Source: Pararhizobium sp.
GTDB lineage: Bacteria > Pseudomonadota > Alphaproteobacteria > Rhizobiales > Rhizobiaceae
Length of the DNA: 64,000 nucleotides
Assembly (NCBI GenBank): GCA_030655075.1
Contig: JAURWE010000024.1
Location: forward strand, 124,001-188,000
Direction: 5' to 3'
Every line of letters begins with the position of its first letter. Within the stretch, counting starts at the first letter, position 1. A program made the position numbers and the translations under genes. The notes beneath the pieces are model-generated. The model saw only the letters and a list, made by a program, of their open reading frames with translations. It made no database searches and had not been told where the DNA came from. Positions 26,663 to 34,817 of this stretch are shown here, piece after piece.

Positions 26663-27568
26663 TCACAGCTCCTTGCGGATATCGACGACGCGCAGGATGG
26701 CGGCGACCATCAGGAGCACGACGATCAGCAGCACCACGGCATTGGCGGCAGCAGCCGGATATTGCAGCAGCGACATCTGGTTCTTCATCATCAGCGCCAC
26801 CGAGGCGCTCTGGCCGCCGGACATCACCTGCACGGTGGAAAAATCCGCCATGACCAGCGTCACCACGAAGATCGAGCCGATGGCGATGCCCGGTTTGGCG
26901 AGCGGAATGACGACATTCCAGAGGATCTGCCAGCTGGTGGCGCCGGCGTCGCGCGCCGCCTCGATCAGCGACTTGTCGATGCGCATCAGCGTGTTGAAGA
27001 TCGGCGTCACCATGAACAGCGTGTTCAGATGCACCATGGCCAGCACCACGGCGAAATCCGAATAGAGCAGCCATTCGATCGGCTGCGGAATGATGCCCAT
27101 CTCGATGAGCGTCGAATTGACCAGTCCGTTGCGCCCGAGAACCGGGATCCACGAGATCATGCGGATGATATTCGAGGTCAGGAACGGCACGGTGCAGACC
27201 AGAAACAGCACCATCTGCATCGTCGTCGTACGGATGTGGAAGGCAAGGAAATAGGCGACCCAGAAGCCGATCAGCAGCGTCAGCGCCCAGACCATGGCGG
27301 TGAATTTCAGCGTGTTCAGATAGATCTTCCAGGTCACCCACGAGCCGAGCGTGTCGGTATAGTTGGTGCTGAGAAAATCCGGATAGAGACCGGCGAAGTC
27401 ATAGTCCCAGAAGCTGACGATGGCGATCGTCAGGATCGGCAGCAGGAAGAAGAAGCCGAGAATCAGCGCCAGCGGTGCTGCCTGCAGATAGGCAATCGCG
27501 CCCTCGGGGATGCGCCAGCTGCGGGCCGGTGCCGGTTCGATCGTTTCGGGAGATATCACTGTCGACAC
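26663..27568 (-). CDS. Polyamine-type ABC transporter, permease (PotB-like), second system
   Basis: The 301-residue permease starts at a GTG behind GGAGG. Six main hydrophobic segments and the EAA loop IEAARDAGATSWQILWN, then IPLAKPGIAIGS, mark it as PotB-type. A palindromic repeat fills the 156 bases between it and the binding-protein gene upstream, which may set different expression levels for the binding protein and the permeases. Confidence 0.87.
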   Translation of the reverse strand: MSTVISPETIEPAPARSWRIPEGAIAYLQAAPLALILGFFFLLPILTIAIVSFWDYDFAGLYPDFLSTNYTDTLGSWVTWKIYLNTLKFTAMVWALTLLIGFWVAYFLAFHIRTTTMQMVLFLVCTVPFLTSNIIRMISWIPVLGRNGLVNSTLIEMGIIPQPIEWLLYSDFAVVLAMVHLNTLFMVTPIFNTLMRIDKSLIEAARDAGATSWQILWNVVIPLAKPGIAIGSIFVVTLVMADFSTVQVMSGGQSASVALMMKNQMSLLQYPAAAANAVVLLIVVLLMVAAILRVVDIRKEL

Positions 27569-27598
27569 CGATTGGCCTCCGGGCTGATTGAATCTGTA

Positions 27599-27717
27599 CC
27601 TCCCCCTTGAGGGGGGAGGTCGCAGCGAAGCTGCGGGTGGGGGTGATCCGTTGCGTTACTCAGAACATCACCCCACCCCGGCACTGCGTGCCGGCCCTCC
27701 CCCTCAAGGGGAGGGTC
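27599..27717. repeat. GC-rich palindromic repeat between binding-protein and permease genes
   Basis: Arms with CCCTCCCCCTTGAGGGG (left) and CCCCTCAAGGGGAGGG (right) flank inner short palindromes (GCAGCGAAGCTGC; GGCACTGCGTGCC). It is related in composition to the elements at 11641-11805 and 16833-16981. In ABC operons such hairpins often protect the upstream binding-protein mRNA. Confidence 0.65.
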
Positions 27718-27724
27718 AAGATCG

Positions 27725-29023
27725 TTAAGCGGCGATAAACTCGTTCCAGCGCTTCACCATGTACCGGTCTTCGTCCATGACGGAGTTCCAGCACGCGACC
27801 TTGCCCATGCGCTCTTCGAACGAGCCGCCATCGCGCACCGCACCGGCCTTCTCCATGACTTTGCCTTCCGGAGACATGATGTCGCCGGTGGCGGCCTTGC
27901 CTTCGATCCAGTAGCCCCATTCGTCGGGCGACATGAATTCCTTGGCCGTGTCCATCGCCGCCGAGTAGTAGCCCTGGCGGTTGAGGTAGCCGCCGACCCA
28001 GCCGGACGTGTACCAGTTGATGTATTCATAGGCCGCGTCAAGCTGCGCGCCTTCGAGATGGGCGGCCAGACCGAGACCGCCGCCCCAGGAGCGGTAGCCT
28101 TCCTTCAGCGGCTGGTATTTGCAGGCGATGCCCTTCGAGCGCACCGCAGCAACGGCCGGCGACCACATCGACTGGATGACGACTTCGCCTGATGCCATCA
28201 GGTTGACGCTCTCGTCGAACGACTTCCAGAAGGCGCGGAACTGGCCGTCCTGCTTGGCCTTGATCAGGAAGTCGATGGTGGCATCGATTTCCGCTGTCGT
28301 CATGTTGCCCTTGTCGGCATATTTGATGTTGCCCAGGGCTTCCATGATCATCGCCGCATCCATGATGCCGATCGACGGGATGTTGAGGATCGAGGTCTTG
28401 CCCTTGAAGGCCGAGTCCATGATATCGGCCCAGGAGGTGATCTCGCGGCCGACGAGGTCGGGCCGGATGCCGAGCGTGTCGGCATTGTAGATGGTCGGAA
28501 CCATCGTGAAATACTGGGTCTCTTCCTTGGCAAACGTCTTGTCGCCGGGCTTTTCGACATAACCGACCGTGTGCGGTGCGGTGCCCTGGGCGATGACGCT
28601 GTCCGGCTTCAGCTTGCCGTTCTTGAACAGCGGCACGATCTTGTCGTAATATTTCAGCTTCTTGATATCCATCGGCTGGATGACGCCGGCCGGGAACACC
28701 TTCTTCAGGATCCAGTATTCGATGTCGGCGACGTCGTAGCTGTCCGGCTGCGTCACGGCGCGCTGGGCGGCGGCGTCGGAATCGGTGGCGGTCATTTCGA
28801 GCGTGATGCCGAGGTCGGCCTTGCACTTCTCGGCAATGGCATTGATGTTCGACACGCCGGTCCCGAACTGGCGCAGCGTGATCGGGTTCTGCGCCCAGAT
28901 GGTCGGAAAGCCGGTGATCAGGCCGGAGCCGAGCACGGCGCCGGTGGCCGCCGCACCCGTCTTCAGCAGCGAGCGGCGGGAAAGCCCGGCGCTGGTCTTG
29001 GTTACCTTGATATCGTTTGTCAT
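27725..29023 (-). CDS. ABC transporter substrate-binding protein (PotD-like, Tat-exported)
   Basis: The 432-residue periplasmic protein has a twin-arginine signal (SRRSLLKTGAAATGA, about residues 15-30). A PotD/extracellular solute-binding fold follows, with TVGYVEKPGDKTF, VPTIYNADTLGI and GYRSWGGGLGLAAHLEGA. It captures the substrate for the permeases encoded next. I chose the ATG at 29023, behind AAGGGAACGG; a start at 29095 would put the twin arginines too far from the N-terminus. The substrate is unknown but the operon context suggests an amine or amide. Confidence 0.85.
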   Translation of the reverse strand: MTNDIKVTKTSAGLSRRSLLKTGAAATGAVLGSGLITGFPTIWAQNPITLRQFGTGVSNINAIAEKCKADLGITLEMTATDSDAAAQRAVTQPDSYDVADIEYWILKKVFPAGVIQPMDIKKLKYYDKIVPLFKNGKLKPDSVIAQGTAPHTVGYVEKPGDKTFAKEETQYFTMVPTIYNADTLGIRPDLVGREITSWADIMDSAFKGKTSILNIPSIGIMDAAMIMEALGNIKYADKGNMTTAEIDATIDFLIKAKQDGQFRAFWKSFDESVNLMASGEVVIQSMWSPAVAAVRSKGIACKYQPLKEGYRSWGGGLGLAAHLEGAQLDAAYEYINWYTSGWVGGYLNRQGYYSAAMDTAKEFMSPDEWGYWIEGKAATGDIMSPEGKVMEKAGAVRDGGSFEERMGKVACWNSVMDEDRYMVKRWNEFIAA

Positions 29024-29049
29024 GTCCGTTCCCTTTTTTGTTAAGACGA

Positions 29050-30150
29050 TCAGGCAGTTACGCGGCCGAGAAGGATCACGTCCTCCTCTGCCCAACTCAA
29101 AGACACCGCATCGCCGACGGCGACCGGTTTGGCGTAGAAACTGGAATCTCCAACGATCACGGTGAAATCGTCGCTGCCGGCGCCGAGCACGGTGATCTTC
29201 ACCGAGGCGCCGCGATATTCGATGTTGGAGACGACGCCGTTGAAGCCGAGCCCCGGCTTCGACGCCGGTTCGATGCGCACGCGGTCGGTGCGGATGCCGA
29301 TATCTACGGGCGTGCCCGCCTCATGCGCCATGCCGGTGACGGCGAATTTCAGCCCCTCCGGCACTTCCATGATCAGCTTGCCGTCACCGAAGCCGTTCTC
29401 CGCCGCCACGGCGCGGCCCGACAGCACATTGTGATCACCCATGAACCGGGCGACGAAGGCCGTGGCCGGACGCTCGAAAACCTCGCGCGGCGGCGCTGCC
29501 TGCTCGATGCGGCCGTCGTTCATGACGACGACGATATCGGCGAGCGCCATCGCCTCTTCCTGGCTGTGGGTGACGTGCACGAAGGTGATGCCGAGGCTCT
29601 TCTGCAGCTTCTTCAGCTCGGCCCGCATGCGGATCTTCAAAAACGGATCAAGCGCCGACAGCGGCTCGTCGAGCAGCAGCGCTTCCGGATCGGTGATCAG
29701 CGCCCGGGCCAGCGCAACGCGCTGCTGCTGGCCGCCGGAAAGCTGTGCCGGACGGCGGGTCGCATAGCCCTCCATCTGCATCAGCTTCAGCATCTCCAAT
29801 GCCTTGGCCCGGCGCTCCTCGGTCGGCACACCCTTCATCTTCAGGCTGAAGGCGACATTGTCGATCAGGTCGAGATGGGGAAACAGCGCATAGGACTGGA
29901 ACATCATCGCCGTGCCACGCTGGGCCGGCGGCAGGTCGGTGACGACAGTATTGCCCAGCCGCACATCGCCCAGAGAAATACTTTCGTGCCCGGCGATCAT
30001 CCGGAGCGTCGAGGATTTGCCGCATCCGGACGGCCCGAGAAGGCAGCAGTAGCTGCCCGCCGGGATTTTCAGGCTGATGGCATGGACGGCGGTCGTATTG
30101 CCGTAGATCTTCGAAACAGAAACGATATCGATTTCGGAGGCTTTGGACAT
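29050..30150 (-). CDS. Polyamine-type ABC transporter, ATP-binding protein (PotA-like), second system
   Basis: The 366-residue ATPase has Walker A GPSGCGKSS, the signature LSGGQQQRVALARALI, Walker B ALLLDEPLSALD, H-loop VTHSQ and a TOBE domain from about residue 280. It is the first gene of a five-gene operon (ATPase, binding protein, two permeases, racemase). It is divergent from the GntR-family regulator at 30426, and the gap holds a GntR-type palindrome. Confidence 0.88.
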   Translation of the reverse strand: MSKASEIDIVSVSKIYGNTTAVHAISLKIPAGSYCCLLGPSGCGKSSTLRMIAGHESISLGDVRLGNTVVTDLPPAQRGTAMMFQSYALFPHLDLIDNVAFSLKMKGVPTEERRAKALEMLKLMQMEGYATRRPAQLSGGQQQRVALARALITDPEALLLDEPLSALDPFLKIRMRAELKKLQKSLGITFVHVTHSQEEAMALADIVVVMNDGRIEQAAPPREVFERPATAFVARFMGDHNVLSGRAVAAENGFGDGKLIMEVPEGLKFAVTGMAHEAGTPVDIGIRTDRVRIEPASKPGLGFNGVVSNIEYRGASVKITVLGAGSDDFTVIVGDSSFYAKPVAVGDAVSLSWAEEDVILLGRVTA

Positions 30151-30326
30151 GTTTTGTGTTCCCCACTCATTGAGAAACTACAAAGCATCAAGCGTGCCAG
30201 TTCGATACGAACCGCGTAAGCGACTGCACTGTCTGTCATATTAGAACCATCCTCAGAAAAGCGCATTCTTGAGCAGCGTTTCGCACTGCACATAAAATAA
30301 GCGTTTTGTTTTCAATGAAGGCATTT

Positions 30327-30338
30327 ATTGTATACGAT
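30327..30338. promoter_or_regulatory. Candidate GntR-family operator
   Basis: ATTGTATACGAT is a near-perfect palindrome of the ATTGTATACAAT type bound by FCD-class GntR regulators. It sits in the AT-rich 275-base gap between the divergent ABC operon and the GntR gene, 88 bases before the regulator start. Confidence 0.5.
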
Positions 30339-30425
30339 TTAGCCGTAAACTGGAGACAAAATCCGAGTTAACTTTGCGTGGAAACTGCGGTAAGACTGGA
30401 CCATGTTAGGACACGCTGAACGCCA

Positions 30426-31133
30426 ATGACCGCCGCCAAAACCGTTTTCACCGGCAACACGATCGACACAAGCGCCAACGACATCCGCATCGCCATCCGC
30501 GATGCAATCGTAGAGCGGCGCCTGGCGCCGGGCACCAAGCTGACGGAAACCGATGTCGGCGACCTCTTCAATGTCAGCCGGACGCTGGTGCGCGGCGCCC
30601 TGCAGGCCCTGTCCTACGAAGGCCTGGTCAGCGTCGAGAAAAACCGCGGCGCCTTTGTCGCTTATCCCTCGCCCGATGAAGCCCGCCAGATCTTTGCCAC
30701 CCGCCGCCTGATCGAGCCGGGCATTCTCGGCGAGGCGATGAAAAACATGACGCCGAAGGACATCGTCGATCTGAAAGGTCTTCTGCTCGAGGAGGAGCGG
30801 CTGACCTCCGAGCGCGGCCAGACCGCGCGCCGTGCCGAAATCAAGGCATCCGGCGATTTTCACCTGGCGCTGTCGGCCATTGCCGGCAATGCCATCATGC
30901 TGCGCTTCATGGATGAGCTGGTCGCCCGCTCCTCGCTGGTCATCGCCGTCTACGGCCAGTCGAGCATTTCCAGCTGTGGCCACAACGATCACCGCGACAT
31001 TGCGGACGCGTTGGAAAACCAGGACCTGCCGACCGCCTGCCGGCTGATGCTCCACCACATCGACCACATCGAAGCCGATCTCGATCTGCGCGTGCGAAAC
31101 AGCGCCGGTCTCAAGGAAGCCTTCAATCTTTAG
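30426..31133 (+). CDS. GntR-family (FCD domain) transcriptional regulator
   Basis: The 235-residue regulator has an N-terminal winged helix (IRIAIRDAIVERRLAPGTKLTE, VSRTLVRGALQALSYEGLV). An all-helical FCD domain follows, with the metal-binding pattern of histidines in GDFHLALSAIAGN, NDHRDIADAL and LMLHHIDHIE. FCD regulators respond to organic acids or amino-acid-like effectors. Divergence from the ABC importer makes it the likely regulator of the whole locus. It overlaps the convergent small membrane gene by 11 bases. Confidence 0.87.
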   Translation: MTAAKTVFTGNTIDTSANDIRIAIRDAIVERRLAPGTKLTETDVGDLFNVSRTLVRGALQALSYEGLVSVEKNRGAFVAYPSPDEARQIFATRRLIEPGILGEAMKNMTPKDIVDLKGLLLEEERLTSERGQTARRAEIKASGDFHLALSAIAGNAIMLRFMDELVARSSLVIAVYGQSSISSCGHNDHRDIADALENQDLPTACRLMLHHIDHIEADLDLRVRNSAGLKEAFNL

Positions 31134-31359
31134 GCGGCACCTGCTTGGCCTGCTTTATGATCTGCACCCCGGCAAAGATGATGCAGGCGTTGATGGCGAT
31201 GCCGAGCAGGAAGCGGACCGGCGCCGCCTGAAAACTCATCGGCGCATCCGGATTGTAGCCCAGCGACGCGAGCCCGCCCATGTCGTTGCTGATGACGCCG
31301 GACAGCAGGTAAAACGCGCCGATTGCGATGAAGAACCAGCCAAGCAGAGGTTTTTGCAT
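31123..31359 (-). CDS. Small two-helix membrane protein, unknown
   Basis: The 78-residue protein has two hydrophobic segments (about residues 6-24 and 49-68) with a polar loop. It is not a family I recognise. It overlaps the end of the GntR gene by 11 bases in the convergent sense. High hydrophobicity and clean boundaries suggest a real inner-membrane protein. Confidence 0.5.
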   Translation of the reverse strand: MQKPLLGWFFIAIGAFYLLSGVISNDMGGLASLGYNPDAPMSFQAAPVRFLLGIAINACIIFAGVQIIKQAKQVPPKD

Positions 31360-31530
31360 GATGTTTCCAATCTTCAGATGTCTGGGGATGGTTTGCGCAA
31401 AAGTCCCTTCGGCCGCCTTCGTTTTCCTGTCATGCGAATCCCCTATTCACACGCCACGCCCTGCAGATCAGCGGCTTCCTGGTCATTCCGATTTTCGCTT
31501 TACAATCAGAAGCAAAATGAATTTTACCAC

Positions 31531-31555
31531 GGAACCTTTCTGAATTCCCGGCGTT
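31531..31555 (+). promoter_or_regulatory. Candidate EcfG (general stress response) promoter
   Basis: GGAAC at 31531-31535, 16 bases, then CGTT at 31552-31555. This is the same layout as the site at 8445. It lies 75 bases before the DUF982 gene. Confidence 0.55.
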
Positions 31556-31630
31556 TTTTGGTGGCTTCACGACGGCTGGTTTTTGACCGCGCCGTGAGGC
31601 CGGACTGAAATGTGCCAGAGTGCATTGTGA

Positions 31631-31879
31631 ATGAGGAATGCCGTGAGTTACAAGAGTTTTCCAAAGCCTGTCCGCCTGCTCGTCCGCAATGCCGGCAGCG
31701 CCATCATCACCAATGCCTGGGAGGCGGTCGAATCGCTTTCCACCTGGCCCGAACGCGGCAGCCGCGAATACCGGATCGCCCTTCAGCATTGCCGCGACGC
31801 GCTCGACGGTCTGCGCCCCGAAGGTCACGCTTACCGCTCCTTCACCGCCGCCGCCAGCAAGGCCGGCATTCTGGTCTAA
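31631..31879 (+). CDS. DUF982 domain protein
   Basis: The 82-residue protein matches the small DUF982 family, which is largely confined to Rhizobiales: VRNAGSAIITNAWEAVESLSTWP, then ALQHCRDALDGLRP and SFTAAASKAGILV. Its function is unknown. The ATG at 31631 is used here; a GTG at 31643 (VSYKSF) is an alternative start. An EcfG-like promoter upstream suggests stress induction. Confidence 0.75.
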   Translation: MRNAVSYKSFPKPVRLLVRNAGSAIITNAWEAVESLSTWPERGSREYRIALQHCRDALDGLRPEGHAYRSFTAAASKAGILV

Positions 31880-31968
31880 CCCCCGAACGCTCCGACTTGA
31901 ATCAAATCGGAGTGTTTGGCTTAGCCTGACATCAGCCAACCTACCTTGAAACGCATGACGTTTATGTC

Positions 31969-32151
31969 ATGTTCAGATACAATCTGGAGATGATCAAAGC
32001 GGCTGTTCTCTTTGCTGTCATATCCGGCGTCATGGTGGTCGACACCTACGCCAACAACGGCCACTATTCCGCCAAAGCCTGGTACGCTTTCAGCCGCAGC
32101 GCCACTGACCTGCTCTACGCCATGGACGACCTGCGCAAGGAATATTTGTGA
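31969..32151 (+). CDS. Small hypothetical membrane or exported protein
   Basis: The 60-residue product has one hydrophobic stretch (about residues 9-25, IKAAVLFAVISGVMVVD). A polar tail with several aromatic residues follows. I recognise no family. The frame is plausible but short, and no strong ribosome binding site is visible, so it may not be real. Confidence 0.35.
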   Translation: MFRYNLEMIKAAVLFAVISGVMVVDTYANNGHYSAKAWYAFSRSATDLLYAMDDLRKEYL

Positions 32152-32168
32152 GCTGAGGCTGCGTTCAA

Positions 32169-32291
32169 CCTCTTCTCTGCAACGGGGAAAGGTGGCCCGA
32201 AGGGCCGGAGAAGGGCGAGCCACAGGCTTTGAGGTTGCGGCCCCCCCCTCAACTGTCCTTCGACATCTTCTCCCCAACGGGAAGAAGAGAA
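32169..32291. repeat. GC-rich palindromic repeat after the deacetylase operon
   Basis: Segments such as CTTCTCTGCAACGGGGAA and TCTTCTCCCCAACGGGAAGAAGAG, with an inner GGCCCGAAGGGCC palindrome, form an inverted element close to the end of the HDAC-family gene. A closely related element lies at 57861-57988 (TTCTCCCCGCAGGCAGAAG ... CGTCTCCCCGCCGGGAAGAAG). Confidence 0.55.
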
Positions 32292-32295
32292 AAAG

Positions 32296-33324
32296 TCACC
32301 GTCCCGCATTCGCGAATCCCCCCAGAAACGATGTCAGATTGTCCGAGAGTTCGTCGCAGAGATAGCCGCCCTCCTGGACGATGACGGTGGGGAGCCCGAG
32401 ATCGGCGATGGCTGCGGCGATCCGCGCAAAACCCGGCGTCGAGACCGAGAGGCCGCCGAACGGATCGCCCTCGAAGGCATCGAGCCCCAGCGCCACCACC
32501 AGCACGTCCGGCGCATAGGCCGAAATGCGTTTTGCCGCCGCCGTCAGCGCCTCGAGAAAGCCGGTGTCGCCGGTCTTGCGCGGCAGCGGCAGGTTGTGGT
32601 TGTAGCCAAGCCCAAGCCCCTCGCCGCGCTCGTCCGCGTGGCCCCAGAAGAACGGATAGAAGCGCACCGGATCCGCATGCAGCGACACCGTCAGCACATC
32701 GGCCCGGCCGTAGAAAATGCCCTGCGTGCCGTTGCCGTGGTGCAGGTCGACATCGAGGATCGCCACCCGCTTGCCGTCCTTCAGCAGATGTTGCGCGGCA
32801 ATGGCCGAATTGTTGAGAAAGCAGAAGCCGCCGGCCACATCGGCAAAGGCGTGGTGCCCTGGCGGCCGGCAGAGCGCATAGGCTGCCCGGTCGCCGGCAA
32901 GCACGGCGTCCGCCGCCTCGACCGCGCTCCAGGCGCTCCAGCAGGCGCTGTTCCAGGTATCGGCTGAAATCGGGCAGGCCGTATCCGCCATGTGATAGCC
33001 CGCCTGGCCGACGGCCGAGGCCGGATAACGCCCGCCTCGGGCCAGCGGATGAATGTTCGGGATGACCTCCGGCGAGGCGCCCTCGATCCGCTGCCAGCGC
33101 AGAAAGATGCCCTCAAGGAACTCCAGATACTCCGGCGTGTGCACCGCCGCGATCGGCCGCAGGCCATGGTTGCGCGGCCGCACGATCTCCGAGCCCGCCG
33201 CAATCGCGCCGGCCAGCAACCGCTCGATGCGCTCAGGCACCTCCGGATTGGGCTGGGCCGCACCACTCGACAGGAACATCTTCGGATCGTGGCTCTTCTG
33301 TTCGTCCGCGTAAAACGTCTTCAT
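32296..33324 (-). CDS. Histone deacetylase-family protein (acetylpolyamine amidohydrolase-like)
   Basis: The 342-residue zinc amidohydrolase carries CRPPGHHAF with the tandem catalytic histidines, the zinc ligands in ILDVDLHHGNGTQ, and LGLDAFEGDPFG with the third ligand region and LPTVIVQEGGY with the catalytic tyrosine. The N-terminal FYADEQKSHDPK resembles acetylpolyamine amidohydrolases, which release acetate from N-acetylated polyamines. It is the last gene of a five-gene operon (37853 to 32296). Deacylation of an amine imported by the linked ABC system is a sensible role, but the substrate is inferred. Confidence 0.82.
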   Translation of the reverse strand: MKTFYADEQKSHDPKMFLSSGAAQPNPEVPERIERLLAGAIAAGSEIVRPRNHGLRPIAAVHTPEYLEFLEGIFLRWQRIEGASPEVIPNIHPLARGGRYPASAVGQAGYHMADTACPISADTWNSACWSAWSAVEAADAVLAGDRAAYALCRPPGHHAFADVAGGFCFLNNSAIAAQHLLKDGKRVAILDVDLHHGNGTQGIFYGRADVLTVSLHADPVRFYPFFWGHADERGEGLGLGYNHNLPLPRKTGDTGFLEALTAAAKRISAYAPDVLVVALGLDAFEGDPFGGLSVSTPGFARIAAAIADLGLPTVIVQEGGYLCDELSDNLTSFLGGFANAGR

Positions 33325-33348
33325 CTGAACCCTCTCTCGGCCATGGCT

Positions 33349-33837
33349 TCAAACGCCGCTTTCATGCTGGCCCGCAAGTGCCTGGAAGGACTCGCCATAG
33401 GCCGCATGAAGGCGCTCCTCCTGCGACCATTCCAGCCCCAGCCGCGTGTAGAATTTTTGCGCCTGAACATTGGCGGCGTCGACGGACAGCCGCAGATAGG
33501 CGCCGCCCGCATCCCGCACATGGGCCGCCGCTGCCCTCAGCAGCGCAACGCCGATGCCGTGGCCGCGAAAACGCTGATCGACGACGATGTCCTGGACATA
33601 GGCGCCCCGCTGCCCACGCCAGGTGGAAAAACTATCGAAAAACAGAACCATGCCGGCAAAGTCTGAATCAATCTCTGCAATCAGCACCGTGAAGGCCGGT
33701 TGCCCGCCAAACCCGTGCCGGCGGATATCCTCGACTGTCGAGGTCACCTTGCCCTCAGAACCCAGATGCGCGGCAATCATCAGGAGGCCCGCATGGATTG
33801 CGCCTGCATCGTCAGCATGTGCCAGCCGGATCTGCAT
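33349..33837 (-). CDS. GNAT-family N-acetyltransferase
   Basis: The 162-residue acetyltransferase has the acetyl-CoA loop in VDQRFRGHGIGVALLRAAAAH and the C-terminal NVQAQKFYTRLGLEW. It would acetylate an amine with acetyl-CoA in the cytoplasm. I chose the ATG at 33837, preceded by GAGGGG; another ATG at 33852 overlaps the upstream stop (TGATG) and would add five residues. Its place beside an acetylpolyamine-type deacetylase is notable, since the two would catalyse opposite reactions on amines. Confidence 0.8.
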   Translation of the reverse strand: MQIRLAHADDAGAIHAGLLMIAAHLGSEGKVTSTVEDIRRHGFGGQPAFTVLIAEIDSDFAGMVLFFDSFSTWRGQRGAYVQDIVVDQRFRGHGIGVALLRAAAAHVRDAGGAYLRLSVDAANVQAQKFYTRLGLEWSQEERLHAAYGESFQALAGQHESGV

Positions 33838-33851
33838 CGTCCCCTCACCCA

Positions 33852-34781
33852 TCAGAACGCCACCCGGTCGCCGCCCTTCAGCGCCAGCATGGCGCGCGCC
33901 TCGTCCGGCGTGGCGATCTCCAGCGACAGGTTTTCCAGAATGCTGCGGATGCGCGCCACCTGCGCGGCATTGGATGGCGCCAGCTCGCCCCGGCCGAGAT
34001 AGAGGCTGTCTTCCAGCCCGACCCGCACATTGCCCTTCATCGCCGCTCCCATGGTGATCAGCGGCATCTGCTGCCGCCCGGCTGCCAGAACCGAGAATCG
34101 ATACTGGTCGCCAAACAGCTTGTCGGCAATGCGTTTCATGTGCAGCAGGTTTTCCGGATCTGCGCCGATGCCGCCGAGAATGCCGAGCACGAACTGGACG
34201 AACAGCGGCCCCTGCACCAACCCGCGATCGTAAAAGTGTTTCAGCGTGTAGAGATGGCCGACATCGTAGCACTCGAATTCGAAGCGCGTGCCGCAGCCTT
34301 CGCCGAGCTGTTTCAGGATGCTTTCGATATCGGCGAAGGTGTTCTTGAAGACCGTCCCGCGCGTCGCTTCCAGCAGCTGCGGCTCCCAGTCGTGCTGCCA
34401 GACCATGTCGGGTTTTGCTAGCGGAAAGATGCCGAAATTCATCGAGCCCATGTTGAGCGAACACATTTCCGGCTCGGCCAGAAGCGCCGCCGCCAGCCGC
34501 TGCTCCAGCGTCATCAGCGAACTGCCGCCGGTGGAAATGTTGATGACCGCCCCGGTCGATTGTTTGATGCGCGGCAGGAACTGCATGAACACATCGGGGT
34601 CCGCCGTCGGCCGCCCGTCCGCCGGGTTGCGCGCATGCAGATGCAGGATCGAGGCGCCGGCCTCCGCCGCCGCGATCGCCTGTTCGGCGATCTCATCCGG
34701 CGTCACAGGCAGATGCGGGCTCATCGACGGCGTGTGCACCGAGCCGGTGACGGCGCAGGTGATGATGACCTTGTTCTTCAT
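33852..34781 (-). CDS. BKACE (DUF849) beta-keto acid cleavage enzyme
   Basis: The 309-residue TIM-barrel protein belongs to the BKACE family (3-keto-5-aminohexanoate cleavage enzyme, Kce). It shows VIITCAVTGSVHTPSMSPHLP, the metal-binding LHLHARNP, NISTGGSS and CSLNMGSMNFG. BKACE enzymes condense a beta-keto acid with acetyl-CoA, giving acetoacetate and a new CoA ester. The start at 34781 follows GAGGGC; a longer start at 34808 runs into heptad repeats (34785-34812). In this operon its beta-keto acid would come from the neighbouring aminotransferase. Confidence 0.85.
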   Translation of the reverse strand: MKNKVIITCAVTGSVHTPSMSPHLPVTPDEIAEQAIAAAEAGASILHLHARNPADGRPTADPDVFMQFLPRIKQSTGAVINISTGGSSLMTLEQRLAAALLAEPEMCSLNMGSMNFGIFPLAKPDMVWQHDWEPQLLEATRGTVFKNTFADIESILKQLGEGCGTRFEFECYDVGHLYTLKHFYDRGLVQGPLFVQFVLGILGGIGADPENLLHMKRIADKLFGDQYRFSVLAAGRQQMPLITMGAAMKGNVRVGLEDSLYLGRGELAPSNAAQVARIRSILENLSLEIATPDEARAMLALKGGDRVAF

Positions 34782-34817
34782 GCTGGTGCCCTCAACCGTT
34801 CCCATCACCCATTCCCA

